Under the pieces are notes generated by a model. It worked only from the letters and a program-made list of their open reading frames with translations. It did not search any database and was not told the DNA's origin. Of a DNA stretch of 64,000 nucleotides, positions 8,883 through 18,802 are shown piece by piece. The first letter of the stretch is position 1, and each line of letters begins with the position of its first letter. Made by a program: the position numbers and the translations under genes. Source of the DNA: Deltaproteobacteria bacterium (GTDB lineage Bacteria; Desulfobacterota; Binatia; UTPRO1); contig JACQEO010000080.1 in assembly GCA_016200545.1 (NCBI GenBank), positions 1 to 64,000 on the forward strand, read 5' to 3'.

Positions 8883-9875
8883 ATGAGCCTCGCCGAGCGG
8901 CGGGACCTCGATCCATCGGCGCCGCTGTTGGCGGTGCGCGAGCTCCACACGCACTTCGAGACACCGGAGGGAGTCGCGCGCGCGGTCGACGGGGTGAGCT
9001 TCTCGGTGCGCCCGGGGCGCACGCTCGGACTGGTCGGTGAGTCCGGGTGCGGGAAGAGCGTCACAGCGATGTCGATCCTGCGGCTGGTCACGCCGCCGGG
9101 CCGAATCGTGTCCGGCGCCATCCGGTACAAGGGGAAGGATCTGGTCGAGCTCTCGGAGGGCGCGATGCGACGCGTCCGCGGCAAGGAGATCGCCATGGTC
9201 TTCCAAGAGCCGATGACGTCGCTGAATCCGGTGTTCACGATCGGCAGCCAGATCGCCGAGGCGGTGCGGCTCCACCAGCGGCTCGGCCGTGCAGCGACGC
9301 GCGCGCGCGTCGTCGAGGCATTGCGTCTCGTCGAAATGCCGGAGCCCGAGCGGCGTGCGCGCAGCTATCCCCACGAGCTCTCGGGCGGCATGCGGCAGCG
9401 CGCGATGATCGCGATGGCGCTCGCCTGCGAGCCCAACTTGCTCATCGCCGACGAGCCGACCACCGCGCTCGACGTCACGATCCAGGCGCAGATCCTCGAG
9501 CTGCTGCGCGGGCTGCGGGAGCGTTTCGGCATGGCGATGCTGCTCATTACTCACGATCTCGGCATCGTCGCCGAGCAGGCCGACGAGGTGGCGGTGATGT
9601 ACGCGGGTCGCATCGTCGAGCAGGGATCGGTGCTCGACGTCTTCGAGCGTCCGCTCCATCCCTACACGATCGCGTTGATGGAAGCGGTCGGTCGCCTCGG
9701 TGGCGACGAGCGCTACCTCGAGGCGCTCCCAGGAACCGTGCCGAGCCTGCTGCGGCTTCCGAGCGGCTGTCGGTTTCGCGACCGCTGTGCGCGCGCGATC
9801 GACCGTTGCGCTACCGTCGACCCCGCCCTCGAGGAAAAGGCGACGGGGCATGCCGCCGCCTGCATTCGCGTATGA
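8883..9875 (+). CDS. peptide ABC transporter ATP-binding protein, DppD type
   Basis: Protein of 330 aa. It has Walker A GESGCGKSV, the Q-loop FQEPMTSLNP, the signature ELSGGMRQR, Walker B LLIADEPTTALD and the switch histidine in LITHDLG. After the ATPase core comes the oligopeptide/dipeptide C-terminal domain with its cysteine cluster (CRFRDRCARAIDRC). That cysteine pattern in related proteins binds an Fe-S cluster or metal. The gene starts 16 nt after the permease, and its stop overlaps the next ATPase start (ATGA). Confidence 0.92.
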   Translation: MSLAERRDLDPSAPLLAVRELHTHFETPEGVARAVDGVSFSVRPGRTLGLVGESGCGKSVTAMSILRLVTPPGRIVSGAIRYKGKDLVELSEGAMRRVRGKEIAMVFQEPMTSLNPVFTIGSQIAEAVRLHQRLGRAATRARVVEALRLVEMPEPERRARSYPHELSGGMRQRAMIAMALACEPNLLIADEPTTALDVTIQAQILELLRGLRERFGMAMLLITHDLGIVAEQADEVAVMYAGRIVEQGSVLDVFERPLHPYTIALMEAVGRLGGDERYLEALPGTVPSLLRLPSGCRFRDRCARAIDRCATVDPALEEKATGHAAACIRV

Positions 9876-10933
9876 GCGACGTCGCGTCTCCCGCAGTGGC
9901 GAGCGGCGCCGCGCCCTCCGTGGGCCCGGTCGACGCGCGGCGCGAACACGTCGTCGGCGCTCCGCTCGTCGAGGTGCGCGGCCTGCGCAAGGAGTATCCG
10001 ATCGGCGGCGGGTTCCTCGGACGCGCGCGGGCGACGGTGCACGCGGTCGCGGGCGTCGATCTGACGATCCGCAGCGGCGAGACCTTGGGAATCGTCGGCG
10101 AATCGGGATGCGGCAAGTCGACGCTCGGACGCTGCATCCTGCGTCTCACGGAGCCGACCTCGGGTGCCATCTCGTTCGCGGGTCGCGACGTGCTTGCGCT
10201 CTCGGGAGCGGAACTGCGAGAGATGCGCCGCGAGATGCAGATCGTCTTCCAGGACCCTTACGCCTCCCTCAATCCGCGCATGCGGATTGGTGCCATCGTC
10301 GCCGAGGGAATCGAGATCCACCATCTCGCGCGCGGGGCCGCGAAGCGCCGGCGGGTGGAAGAGCTTCTCGAGAAGGTGGGCCTCAGACCCGAGCACTACG
10401 ATCGCTATCCGCACGAGTTCAGCGGCGGACAGCGCCAGCGCGTTGGCATCGCGCGCGCACTCGCCGTCGGTCCGCGCTTCATCGTTGCCGACGAGCCGGT
10501 TTCCGCACTCGACATCTCGATTCAGGCCCAGGTGCTGAACCTGCTGCGCCGCCTCCAGGAGGAGATGCAGCTCGCGTACCTCTTCATCTCCCACGATCTG
10601 CGCGTCGTCGAGCACGTGAGCCATCGGGTCGCGGTCATGTACCTCGGCAAGATCGTCGAGCAGGCGCCACGCGAAGAGCTCTACCGCAATCCATGCCATC
10701 CCTATACGCGGGCGCTACTTTCGGCGGTGCCGGTCCCCGATCCGCGGCACCGCCCGGAGCGCATCCGGCTAGGAGGAGACGTGCCGAGTCCCATCCACCC
10801 ACCCAGCGGCTGCGCGTTCCATCCCCGCTGCCCCTTCGCCGAGGAGCGGTGTCGGCGCGAGACCCCCGCGCTCGTGGAGGGGGCCGCCGAGCACGCGGTC
10901 GCTTGTCATGTCTTCCCCGCGCCCGCGAGATGA
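9872..10933 (+). CDS. peptide ABC transporter ATP-binding protein, DppF type
   Basis: Protein of 353 aa, the second ATPase. It carries Walker A GESGCGKST, FQDPYASLNP, the signature FSGGQRQRVG, Walker B FIVADEPVSALD and SHDLRVV. The C-terminal domain includes the CAFHPRCPFAEERC cysteine cluster. The N terminus is about 30 residues longer than usual, with a low-complexity Ala/Ser/Pro stretch before VRGLRKEYP. It is the last transporter gene of the operon. Confidence 0.92.
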   Translation: MSDVASPAVASGAAPSVGPVDARREHVVGAPLVEVRGLRKEYPIGGGFLGRARATVHAVAGVDLTIRSGETLGIVGESGCGKSTLGRCILRLTEPTSGAISFAGRDVLALSGAELREMRREMQIVFQDPYASLNPRMRIGAIVAEGIEIHHLARGAAKRRRVEELLEKVGLRPEHYDRYPHEFSGGQRQRVGIARALAVGPRFIVADEPVSALDISIQAQVLNLLRRLQEEMQLAYLFISHDLRVVEHVSHRVAVMYLGKIVEQAPREELYRNPCHPYTRALLSAVPVPDPRHRPERIRLGGDVPSPIHPPSGCAFHPRCPFAEERCRRETPALVEGAAEHAVACHVFPAPAR

Positions 10934-10947
10934 TCTAGAGAAGAAGA

Positions 10948-11400
10948 GTGCGTGAGCGATGGCGACGGCGACGAGACGTCGTGCAACGGCCCGCCGCCCC
11001 GAGACCGATTGCGGCGCGAATGCCCGAGGCGGGCCTAATCGGCTGGCGCGAGATCCGGACATTCCTCGATCCGGGAACACAGGTCAGCGGCAAGCTGAGC
11101 TTCACGACACCGACCCGGATCGACGGACGCCTCCGCGGCGAGGTGCGGGCGAGCGATCTCCTCGTCATTGCCACGGGAGGCCAGGTGCAGGGCACGGTGT
11201 GGCCGACGAGCTTAGTCGTCGCCGGTGAAATACGGGGGCAGATCCTCGGCGCCGAGCGCGTCGAGATTCAGGCCGGCGGACGCGTCACCGGCACGATCGA
11301 GACGAAGGTCCTGATCGTCGTTGACGGGGCCAGTTTCGAGGGCGACTGCCGCATGAGCGACGAGATCGCGCGCGAGATGGAGCACCCCGCGCGCGGTTGA
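10948..11400 (+). CDS. bactofilin family protein
   Basis: Protein of 150 aa. A basic, disordered N-terminal stretch of about 30 residues is followed by the bactofilin (DUF583) core of short parallel beta-helix rungs: GKLSFTTPTRIDGRLRGEV, the LLVIATGGQVQGTV rung, then ILGAERVEIQAGGRVTGTI. Bactofilins polymerise into nucleotide-independent filaments that position cell-wall or polar machinery. A GTG at 10948 with an upstream AGAGAAG site was chosen; an ATG at 11020 would give 126 aa starting MPEAGLIGW and is equally plausible. It ends 16 nt from the convergent rplS. Confidence 0.85.
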   Translation: MRERWRRRRDVVQRPAAPRPIAARMPEAGLIGWREIRTFLDPGTQVSGKLSFTTPTRIDGRLRGEVRASDLLVIATGGQVQGTVWPTSLVVAGEIRGQILGAERVEIQAGGRVTGTIETKVLIVVDGASFEGDCRMSDEIAREMEHPARG

Positions 11401-11416
11401 ACGTCTCGTCGTCGAT

Positions 11417-11770
11417 TCAACGGCTGCCGGCGGTCTCTTCTTGGATGCGGGCCGCCTTACCGGAGAGCTCGCGCAAGTAGTAGAGCTTCGCCCGACGCAC
11501 GCGGCCGCGCGCGGTCACGTCGATCTTATCGATCCGCGGCGAGTGTAGCGGAAACGTGCGCTCGACGCCGACGCCGTACGACGTCTTGCGGACGGTGAAC
11601 GTCTCGCGGTTACTGCCGCCGCTGCGGCGGATGCACACACCCTCGAAGACCTGAATGCGCTCCTTCTCGCCCTCGATGATACGGACGTGCACGCGCAAGG
11701 TGTCGCCGGATCGGAACTCCGGTTGGTTCTCTTTCAGCTGCTGAGCCTCGATGCCTTCGATGACGTTCAT
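11417..11770 (-). CDS. rplS: 50S ribosomal protein L19
   Basis: Protein of 117 aa that sits at the 30S-50S interface. Family sequence is clear throughout: FRSGDTLRVHVRIIEG, the RIQVFEGVCIRR core, ETFTVRK and RRAKLYYLRELSGKAARI. The start at 11770 (MNVIEGIE) was chosen because an AGGAGG site at 11778-11783 lies seven bases upstream, whereas an in-frame ATG two codons earlier would be too close. It is the last gene of the minus-strand ffh-rpsP-khpA-rimM-trmD group. Confidence 0.96.
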   Translation of the reverse strand: MNVIEGIEAQQLKENQPEFRSGDTLRVHVRIIEGEKERIQVFEGVCIRRSGGSNRETFTVRKTSYGVGVERTFPLHSPRIDKIDVTARGRVRRAKLYYLRELSGKAARIQEETAGSR

Positions 11771-12351
11771 GTGCATGCCTCCTCTGCCTTGTCTCGTGCG
11801 CCGCACACCCGATCGAGCACGATGGCGGCGGCGGTACGAACGGATAAGTGATTGTAGGGGCCGACGCCGGTGATCGCGGGCAGGCGGTGGTCGGCGCGTC
11901 CGATGATCTCCTCGGTGAGTCCCCAGCCGGTTCCGAAGAGGACGAGCAGCGGGCGATCGCCGTCGTGCATCATGCGGCGTAGCCCATCGTAACCGAGCGT
12001 GGGCTGCTGCGTCCGGGCCGAGGTCACGAGCAGGAGCGGCGGGGCGCCGGCGTCGTGCTCGACGTCGATGATCGTGCGATCGAGGTCCTCCGTCAGACGG
12101 ACGATCTCGAGCGCGTCCTTGCGCGTCCGGTTGTAGGCGGCGCCGTGCCCCGTCTCCCAGTGCTCGAGAATCCGTCCGGCGAGCTCGCGCAGCGCATGTA
12201 CCGGCGTCACGACGTAGAAACGGCGCACGCCGAACGTCCGACCCGAGCGGGCGATGTCGTGGATGTCCATGTTCGTCACCGCCGAGGTGACGACCTGGCC
12301 GTTCTTGTCGTAGACCGGAAAGTGGAGGAGCGCGACGTACAGGAGCGCCAT
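11767..12351 (-). CDS. RNA methyltransferase of the TrmD-adjacent SPOUT-like family
   Basis: Protein of 194 aa, MALLYVALLHFPVYDKNG to the end. It matches the family found next to trmD in many deltaproteobacteria and Thermotogales (Pfam Methyltrn_RNA_4). Visible elements are VTSAVTNMDIHDIARSGRTF, a central FYVVTPV strand, and a glycine-rich C-terminal knot region (LFGTGWGLTEEI, then GVGPYNHLSVRTA) as in SPOUT methyltransferases. The RNA target is unknown. The ATG follows the trmD stop by one base, so translation is coupled, and its 3' end overlaps the rplS start region by 4 nt. Confidence 0.85.
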   Translation of the reverse strand: MALLYVALLHFPVYDKNGQVVTSAVTNMDIHDIARSGRTFGVRRFYVVTPVHALRELAGRILEHWETGHGAAYNRTRKDALEIVRLTEDLDRTIIDVEHDAGAPPLLLVTSARTQQPTLGYDGLRRMMHDGDRPLLVLFGTGWGLTEEIIGRADHRLPAITGVGPYNHLSVRTAAAIVLDRVCGARDKAEEACT

Positions 12352-12352
12352 C

Positions 12353-13027
12353 TCAGCCCTCGAGTAGGTCCGGGCGCACGCGACGCGTGAGCTCACGCGC
12401 TTGCGCCTCGCGCCAGCGCGCGACGGCGGTGTGGTCGCCCGACAGCAACACGGGAGGCACCGGAACGCCGCGCACGATCTCCGGACGGGTGTACTGGGGA
12501 TACTCGAGCATCCCCGCCACGAAGGACTCGGCCGCAGCCGATTCGACGTTGCCGAGCACGCCCGGAAGGAGACGCGCGATCGCATCCAGCACGACGAGAG
12601 CCGCCGCCTCGCCACCGGACAAGACGTAGTCGCCGATCGAGAGCTCCTCGTCGACGAAGTCGCGGACGCGCTCGTCGACGCCCTCGTAGCGACCGCAGAC
12701 GAGCGCGAGGTCGTCCTCCGTTGCGAGCGTGGCGGCCCGTGCATGCGAGAGCGTAGCACCTCGTGGCGACAACAGTACGCGTCGCGTCCGCGGCGCACCG
12801 ACGCGAATCGCTTCGAGGGCGTCGATGATGGGCTCGGCCTTCATTACCATCCCGGGGCCGCCGCCGTAGGGATAGTCGTCGGTCGAGCGGTGGCGATCCG
12901 TCGTGTACTCGCGCAGATCGACCAGCGAGACGCGCAGCGCGCCGGCGTCGCGGGCGCGCTTGGGTACGCCGACGGCGAGTGGCGTCGCGAAGAACTCGGG
13001 GAAGATCGTGAGCAGGTGAACGTGCAT
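12353..13027 (-). CDS. trmD: tRNA (guanine-37-N1)-methyltransferase
   Basis: Protein of 224 aa that methylates G37 next to the anticodon, protecting the reading frame. It has the TrmD opening HVHLLTIFPEFF, the DDYPYGGGPGMVMK loop, and the SAM-binding trefoil knot (CGRYEGVDERV, then IGDYVLSGGE). The start was set at ATG 13027, which gives the family N terminus; an in-frame TTG at 13033 touches the rimM stop. The protein is slightly shorter at the C terminus than the E. coli enzyme, as is common. Confidence 0.95.
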   Translation of the reverse strand: MHVHLLTIFPEFFATPLAVGVPKRARDAGALRVSLVDLREYTTDRHRSTDDYPYGGGPGMVMKAEPIIDALEAIRVGAPRTRRVLLSPRGATLSHARAATLATEDDLALVCGRYEGVDERVRDFVDEELSIGDYVLSGGEAAALVVLDAIARLLPGVLGNVESAAAESFVAGMLEYPQYTRPEIVRGVPVPPVLLSGDHTAVARWREAQARELTRRVRPDLLEG

Positions 13028-13033
13028 CGGCAA

Positions 13034-13654
13034 TCAGTCGAGCAAGCCCTCGATGGGCTCGATGACGATCGTGCGATCGGCCAGATCGACGTGGCGTACG
13101 ACGTCGGCGATCATGGGGATTAGGTGCTCGCACGCGCCATCGCGTACGACGAGTACCTCATTGCTGCCGGTCGAAATGAGGTGATCCACCGTTCCCAGGT
13201 GTTCGCCGGCGCGCGTGACCACCTCGAGACCCTCGAGCTGGTACGCGTAGAACTCGCCCGGCGCGGCGGCGGGTAGTTCGCGCTCCGGAATCGACACGAC
13301 CGAGCCCACGAGCGGCGTGGCGGTCTCGACCGTCGTCACGTCTTCGAAGCGGAGCAGCACGAGACGTCCGTGCGGCCGCACGCTCGTCAACCGCAGCGGG
13401 CGCGCGCCGTCCGCGGAAGACGTTGCGGTGGTGTGGGGTGAATCTTCCGCATGCGACCCTGACGTCTTGTGTCGCGCGCGCGTCGAGGCGATGGGGCGAC
13501 GGGGTTGCAGATAGACGAGATGAGACGTCGCTAGAGCAGCGGCCGAGTCGCTATACGGGCGAAGGCGAAGCAGTCCGCCGACACCGTGGGTGCCGACGAT
13601 CTCGCCGAGCGGCACGAGCCGTTCCGACGATGCTGTCCCAGATCCTTCGCTCAT
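13034..13654 (-). CDS. rimM: ribosome maturation factor RimM
   Basis: Protein of 206 aa that assists 30S assembly by binding S19. The N-terminal RimM barrel shows VPLGEIVGTHGVGGLLRL. The C-terminal PRC-barrel shows EFYAYQLEGLEVVT and EVLVV...HLIPMI. Between residues about 65 and 100 there is an unusual Ser/Thr/His-rich insertion (RARHKTSGSHAEDS) absent from typical RimM of about 170 aa. The start is taken at ATG 13654; a GTG at 13714 would add 20 residues without improving the match. Confidence 0.92.
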   Translation of the reverse strand: MSEGSGTASSERLVPLGEIVGTHGVGGLLRLRPYSDSAAALATSHLVYLQPRRPIASTRARHKTSGSHAEDSPHTTATSSADGARPLRLTSVRPHGRLVLLRFEDVTTVETATPLVGSVVSIPERELPAAAPGEFYAYQLEGLEVVTRAGEHLGTVDHLISTGSNEVLVVRDGACEHLIPMIADVVRHVDLADRTIVIEPIEGLLD

Positions 13655-13752
13655 GGTTGCGAGCGCACGACGACGTGCCGATGAGGCCCCGCACCTCTGC
13701 ACGGAGGCGCGCACGGTTGTCGTTGCACGGGCGACGCGACGTCATCGGTCGC

Positions 13753-13989
13753 CTACTTGTCCTCGACGATCTCCAAGACCACCTTGCGGTTCATACGCGA
13801 CGCGGCGGCGTTCAAGATGGTGCGAATCGATTTGGCGGTGCGTCCTTGCTTACCGATGATGCGCCCGAGATCCTCGCGCGCGACTTTCAATTCCAAGACC
13901 GATGCCGTATCGCCCTGCGTTTCCTTGACCTCGACCGCATCCGGATTGTTGACGAGGTAGCGGGCCAGATACTGCACCAGCTCTTTCAT
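13753..13989 (-). CDS. khpA: KH-domain RNA-binding protein KhpA
   Basis: Protein of 78 aa consisting of one KH domain, as in KhpA/YlqC, which sits between rpsP and rimM in many genomes. The RNA-binding GxxG loop is seen in LGRIIGKQGRTAKSIRT. The ATG at 13989 was preferred to longer in-frame starts because it is the usual N terminus (MKELVQYLAR), overlaps the rpsP stop (ATGA), and follows a GGGAGG site. Confidence 0.93.
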   Translation of the reverse strand: MKELVQYLARYLVNNPDAVEVKETQGDTASVLELKVAREDLGRIIGKQGRTAKSIRTILNAAASRMNRKVVLEIVEDK

Positions 13990-14264
13990 GGGGCCTCCCG
14001 CCCGGGACTCTCGGTCGACGCCGGCGCGACACCCGCTCTCTTGATCAACTCCGAGACGGTCTGCGACGGCAGGGCTCCCCGGCGCATCCACTCATGGAGT
14101 TTTTCTTTTTTGAAGTCAACCCGAGGTGGATTTGGAAGCGGATCGTACGTGCCTACCTGATCGATGAAGCGTCCGCCGCGTGGGGCGCGCTTGTCCGCAA
14201 CGACGATGCGATAGAACGCGTGTTTCTTCGTACCATGCCGGGCGAGCCGGATCGTGACGCTCAT
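13986..14264 (-). CDS. rpsP: 30S ribosomal protein S16
   Basis: Protein of 92 aa with the full S16 signature: VTIRLARHGTKKHAFYRIVV, then APRGGRFIDQVGTYDP and a trailing basic region. A good AGGAGC site precedes the ATG. The C terminus has a short proline/serine tail. It follows ffh and overlaps khpA by 4 nt. Confidence 0.97.
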   Translation of the reverse strand: MSVTIRLARHGTKKHAFYRIVVADKRAPRGGRFIDQVGTYDPLPNPPRVDFKKEKLHEWMRRGALPSQTVSELIKRAGVAPASTESPGREAP

Positions 14265-14285
14265 GATGCTCCTTTCGGGCCCGGC

Positions 14286-15629
14286 TCAGCCGGGCATCAT
14301 CTGTGAGAAGGGATTGCCACCGCCCGGACGGCCGAGCCTGGTCAGTTTTTTCATCATCTTCTTCGTTTGTGCATACTGCTTGAGAAATCGATTGACGTCG
14401 GCGACGCTGGTGCCGCTGCCGAGCGCGATGCGCCGCCGCCGGCTGCCGTTGATCAGCGCGTCGTTCCGGCGCTCTTGGTTCGTCATGGAATCGACGATTG
14501 CCTCGACCTTCTTCAGCTCGGCGTCGGCAACACCGGGGTCGAGCTTGGCCGTGAGCTTCTTCATGCCCGGAATCATGCCGAGGATCTCCCCCATCGAGCC
14601 GAGCCGCTTCACCATCTGGAGTTGATCGCGAAAGTCCTCGAGCGTGAACTCGTTCTTCCGGAGCTTCCGCTCGAGTACCTCCGCCTGGCGCTCATCATAC
14701 GCCTTCTCGACCTTCTCGATGAGCGACAGGATGTCGCCCTTCCCGAGGATGCGGGAGGCCATCCGATCGGGATAGAAGGGCTCGAGGGCCTCGAGCTTCT
14801 CGCCGACACCGACGAAGAAGATCGGCGCACCGCTCATCTCACGAATCGAGAGCGCGGCGCCGCCGCGGGCGTCGCCCTCGAGCTTCGTCAGCACGACACC
14901 GTCGATCGCGAGTCGCGCGTGGAAGCCCTGTGCAACGTTCACGGCGTCCTGGCCGGTCATGGCATCGGCGATGAGGAGCACGTACTTGGGGGTGATTGCG
15001 ACTTTGATGCGCTCGAGCTCGCCCATGAGCGCGTCGTCGATGTGCAGGCGGCCGGCGGTGTCGAGGATGAGCGTGTCGAGGTTCTGCGCGCGAGCGGCGG
15101 TGTGTGCGGCGCGCGCGATATCGACCGGATCGGCGTCGCTCGTCGACGGGTGGACCGGGCACCCGATCTGCCGTCCGAGCGTCGTTAGCTGCTCGATCGC
15201 CGCGGGACGGTAGACATCGGCCGGTACCAGGTAGGGGCGGCGACCCTTCTCCGTCTTCAAATAGAGCGCCAGCTTCGCGGCGGTCGTCGTTTTGCCGGAT
15301 CCCTGCAATCCGACGAGCATGATGGTGACCGGCGGCGGTGCGCCGAGATCGAGGGTGGCGGTCTCCTCGCCCATCGTCCGTGCCAGCTCCTGGTGCACGA
15401 ACTTCACGAGGTGCTGCTCCGGCGTCAGGCTGCGGAGCACCTCTTGGCCAAGCGCCTGCTCACGAACGCGTTCGACGAACGCCTGGACTACCGGTAACGC
15501 GACATCGGCCTCGAGGAGCGCCATGCGGATCTCCCGCAGGGCCTCCGTCATGTGGTGCTCCGTGATCCGGCCGTGGCCGCGGAGGCGCTTGAAGACGAGC
15601 TCGAGTTTGTCGCCTAGGGTATCGAACAT
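14286..15629 (-). CDS. ffh: signal recognition particle GTPase Ffh (SRP54)
   Basis: Protein of 447 aa that binds SRP RNA and signal sequences and docks with FtsY to deliver proteins to the membrane. The four-helix N domain (MFDTLGDKLELVFKRLRG) leads to the G domain with P-loop GLQGSGKTTTAAKLA, DTAGRLHIDD and TKLEGDARGGAALS. A methionine-rich M domain ends in GRPGGGNPFSQMMPG. The ATG at 15629 gives the standard N terminus; the longer open frame upstream is spurious. It is first in the minus-strand operon with rpsP and the others, behind a promoter at 15676-15703. Confidence 0.97.
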   Translation of the reverse strand: MFDTLGDKLELVFKRLRGHGRITEHHMTEALREIRMALLEADVALPVVQAFVERVREQALGQEVLRSLTPEQHLVKFVHQELARTMGEETATLDLGAPPPVTIMLVGLQGSGKTTTAAKLALYLKTEKGRRPYLVPADVYRPAAIEQLTTLGRQIGCPVHPSTSDADPVDIARAAHTAARAQNLDTLILDTAGRLHIDDALMGELERIKVAITPKYVLLIADAMTGQDAVNVAQGFHARLAIDGVVLTKLEGDARGGAALSIREMSGAPIFFVGVGEKLEALEPFYPDRMASRILGKGDILSLIEKVEKAYDERQAEVLERKLRKNEFTLEDFRDQLQMVKRLGSMGEILGMIPGMKKLTAKLDPGVADAELKKVEAIVDSMTNQERRNDALINGSRRRRIALGSGTSVADVNRFLKQYAQTKKMMKKLTRLGRPGGGNPFSQMMPG

Positions 15630-15643
15630 CGCTGACCGCCTAT

Positions 15644-15659
15644 GGCGCACAGGTGCGCC
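15644..15659 (-). promoter_or_regulatory. small hairpin in the ffh leader
   Basis: A perfect seven-base inverted repeat, GGCGCAC / GTGCGCC with a two-base centre, lies 15 nt upstream of the ffh start, between the promoter and the gene. It could affect translation initiation. A DNA operator is an alternative, since the centre is only two bases long. Confidence 0.3.
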
Positions 15660-15675
15660 GAACGAAACGTAAAAA

Positions 15676-15703
15676 TCTATAGGAGCGCAGCCCCGTAAGT
15701 CAA
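15676..15703 (-). promoter_or_regulatory. candidate sigma-70 promoter for ffh-rpsP-trmD-rplS
   Basis: Read on the minus strand: TTGACT (15703-15698), 16-base spacer, TATAGA (15681-15676), followed by an AT-rich start region. The spacing and both boxes are near consensus. Between it and the groEL terminator (15704-15967) I see no gene, repeat or RNA. Confidence 0.5.
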
Positions 15704-15967
15704 CGCGAGGACGGTGGAAGGTGGCGGTCCGGTTGGTACCTGATGGGAGTTCGGTCCGGCGAGTACCGTGAGCGTGGCGCCGGGCGCGAGAATACACGAG
15801 AATATGCTTCTCCTTCGGCAAAGTCTCGGACTCGCCCCGTGGGCTTCGGAACCTGATGCGACCGCCGAGTGTGCTGTCGCGACGGCGCGTATCGGCGTCG
15901 CCGACGCGGAGCGACCGGGCTCGTCGTGGCGGTGCTCGTGGCGAGTGCGCTCCTGCCGAACGCAGAC

Positions 15968-16001
15968 AAAAAAGCCCCCCGAGCATCGCGCCCGGGGGGC
16001 T
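15968..16001 (-). terminator. rho-independent terminator of groES-groEL
   Basis: On the minus strand the stem AGCCCCCC / GGGGGGCT (8 bp, 13-nt loop, positions 16001-15973) is followed directly by six T residues (15973-15968). It lies 38 bases past the groEL stop codon. Confidence 0.88.
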
Positions 16002-16038
16002 GAGTTTCCATTCGAGTCGAGCGGGTGGCTCGGCTAGC

Positions 16039-17688
<1,650 letters not shown>

Positions 17689-17703
17689 GCTGTTCCTCCT
17701 TGC

Positions 17704-17991
17704 CTACTCGATGATGCCGAGGATGTCGTCCTCGCGCATGATCAGGTGCTCTTCTCCGTTCATCTTGATCTCTGAGCCGGAGTACTTGCCGAAGAGGATC
17801 TTGTCGCCGACCTTGACGTCGAGCGGCGTGAGCTTGCCATCGTCATTGACCTTGCCCTTGCCGATCGCGATCACTTTCCCCTCCTGCGGCTTCTCTTTCG
17901 CCGTATCGGGGATGATGATGCCGCCCTTGGTCTTTTCCTCCTCCTCAATCCGCCTCACGATCACGCGGTCTTGAAGTGGCCGAATCTTCAT
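17704..17991 (-). CDS. groES: co-chaperonin GroES (10 kDa)
   Basis: Protein of 95 aa, the heptameric lid of GroEL. It opens MKIRPLQDRVIVRR and has the mobile loop EEKTKGGIIIPDTAKEKPQEG and the C-terminal strand LIMREDDILGII. An AAGGAG site precedes the ATG. No CIRCE operator (TTAGCACTC-N9-GAGTGCTAA) is present in its leader, so HrcA control is not supported here. Confidence 0.97.
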   Translation of the reverse strand: MKIRPLQDRVIVRRIEEEEKTKGGIIIPDTAKEKPQEGKVIAIGKGKVNDDGKLTPLDVKVGDKILFGKYSGSEIKMNGEEHLIMREDDILGIIE

Positions 17992-18035
17992 CGGTGGTCT
18001 CCTTTCCGTCTTGTGAAAACAGCAGCTTTTCTGGT

Positions 18036-18059
18036 CGGTTAACCCTCGAAGAGGGACCG
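18036..18059 (-). promoter_or_regulatory. inverted repeat in the groES leader
   Basis: CCCTC-GAA-GAGGG (18043-18055) is flanked by CGGT / ACCG arms and overlaps the palindrome GGTTAACC (18037-18044). It lies between the candidate promoter and the groES ribosome binding site, where a heat-shock operator would sit. It does not match CIRCE. It could be an operator for another repressor or a leader hairpin. Confidence 0.3.
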
Positions 18060-18086
18060 AATACGCGCGGGATGAAACCCAGCGTC

Positions 18087-18114
18087 ACCATAAACATCGC
18101 CGGGGGTTTGTCAA
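18087..18114 (-). promoter_or_regulatory. candidate promoter for groES-groEL
   Basis: On the minus strand TTGACA (18114-18109), 16-base spacer, TATGGT (18092-18087). The -35 box is perfect and the -10 box matches four of six. It lies about 100 nt upstream of groES. No sigma-32-type boxes were recognised. Confidence 0.5.
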
Positions 18115-18126
18115 CGGGGCGGTCGC

Positions 18127-18402
18127 TCAGCGACCGAGTTTCCGCTTCTCTTCTTCGAAATATTGCCGATAGAGAACGTCCCATTCGGCGCTGCCTTCCG
18201 GGACGCGTCGCGAGAGACTGGCGATCTTGCGGCGAACCTTGAGGTCCAAGGCGTCGTCCACCTGCAGGAAGTCGGTGAGCGCGGCCTTGATTTCGTTGAG
18301 GACCAAACGGTCGGGGCGGAGATCAGCGACATCGGTACGCTTCAGCTCTGCCAGCACGAGATGCGAAAGCGCGGAGATTCGTCCGTCGGAGACGTGGCTC
18401 AC
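18127..18402 (-). CDS. DUF507 family protein (second of a tandem pair)
   Basis: Protein of 91 aa. The GTG start at 18402 overlaps the stop of the preceding DUF507 gene (GTGA). It is mainly alpha-helical and charged, with the family pattern ISALSHLVLAELKR near the start and a C-terminal YRQYFEEEKRKLGR. DUF507 proteins have no known function and commonly occur as adjacent pairs in deltaproteobacteria. An apparent longer open frame through the upstream gene is a shadow. Confidence 0.75.
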   Translation of the reverse strand: MSHVSDGRISALSHLVLAELKRTDVADLRPDRLVLNEIKAALTDFLQVDDALDLKVRRKIASLSRRVPEGSAEWDVLYRQYFEEEKRKLGR

Positions 18403-18674
18403 AACGTGAACCCGCGCTCCTTGGCGAGCCGCTCCTTCACGAGCTGGAGGACCTTGTAGCGGTCCATTCCCACGAGCTCTCGACTGTGGGACTCCGCGAA
18501 CAGGGCCGCCTCGGCCTCGATGTCTTCCTCGGCACGGACGTTCGCTTTGAAGGCGGCGACGATGCGTTGCTCGAGGGTGTCGCGGCCACCCGTCACCCGC
18601 ATCAACCCGGCTTTCTCCAATCGGGCGACGATGTTCGAGGCGATGCGTCGCATTTCCACCTCGCGCAGCTTCAC
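18399..18674 (-). CDS. DUF507 family protein (first of a tandem pair)
   Basis: Protein of 91 aa, MKLREVEMRRIASNIV through KERLAKERGFTL, helical and highly charged, without membrane segments or cysteines. It is homologous in pattern to the following gene, which suggests a hetero-oligomer or an old duplication. The function is unknown. It sits just upstream of groES on the same strand. Confidence 0.75.
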   Translation of the reverse strand: MKLREVEMRRIASNIVARLEKAGLMRVTGGRDTLEQRIVAAFKANVRAEEDIEAEAALFAESHSRELVGMDRYKVLQLVKERLAKERGFTL

Positions 18675-18802
18675 GAGCTACGAGTAGACGCGACCCCGCA
18701 GCTTTGCAAGCCGGCCGGATCCGAGATATCCAAAGTAGCGGTAGGTTTGCTACGCCCCGGACGCCGTGAGGCGGTTCGTACCTGCCGCCGAGGTCCTCTG
18801 CA

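Noticed and set aside
17992..18126. CIRCE/HrcA operator upstream of groES
   Set aside because: The TTAGCACTC/GAGTGCTAA arms are absent; the palindrome present has different sequence and spacing.
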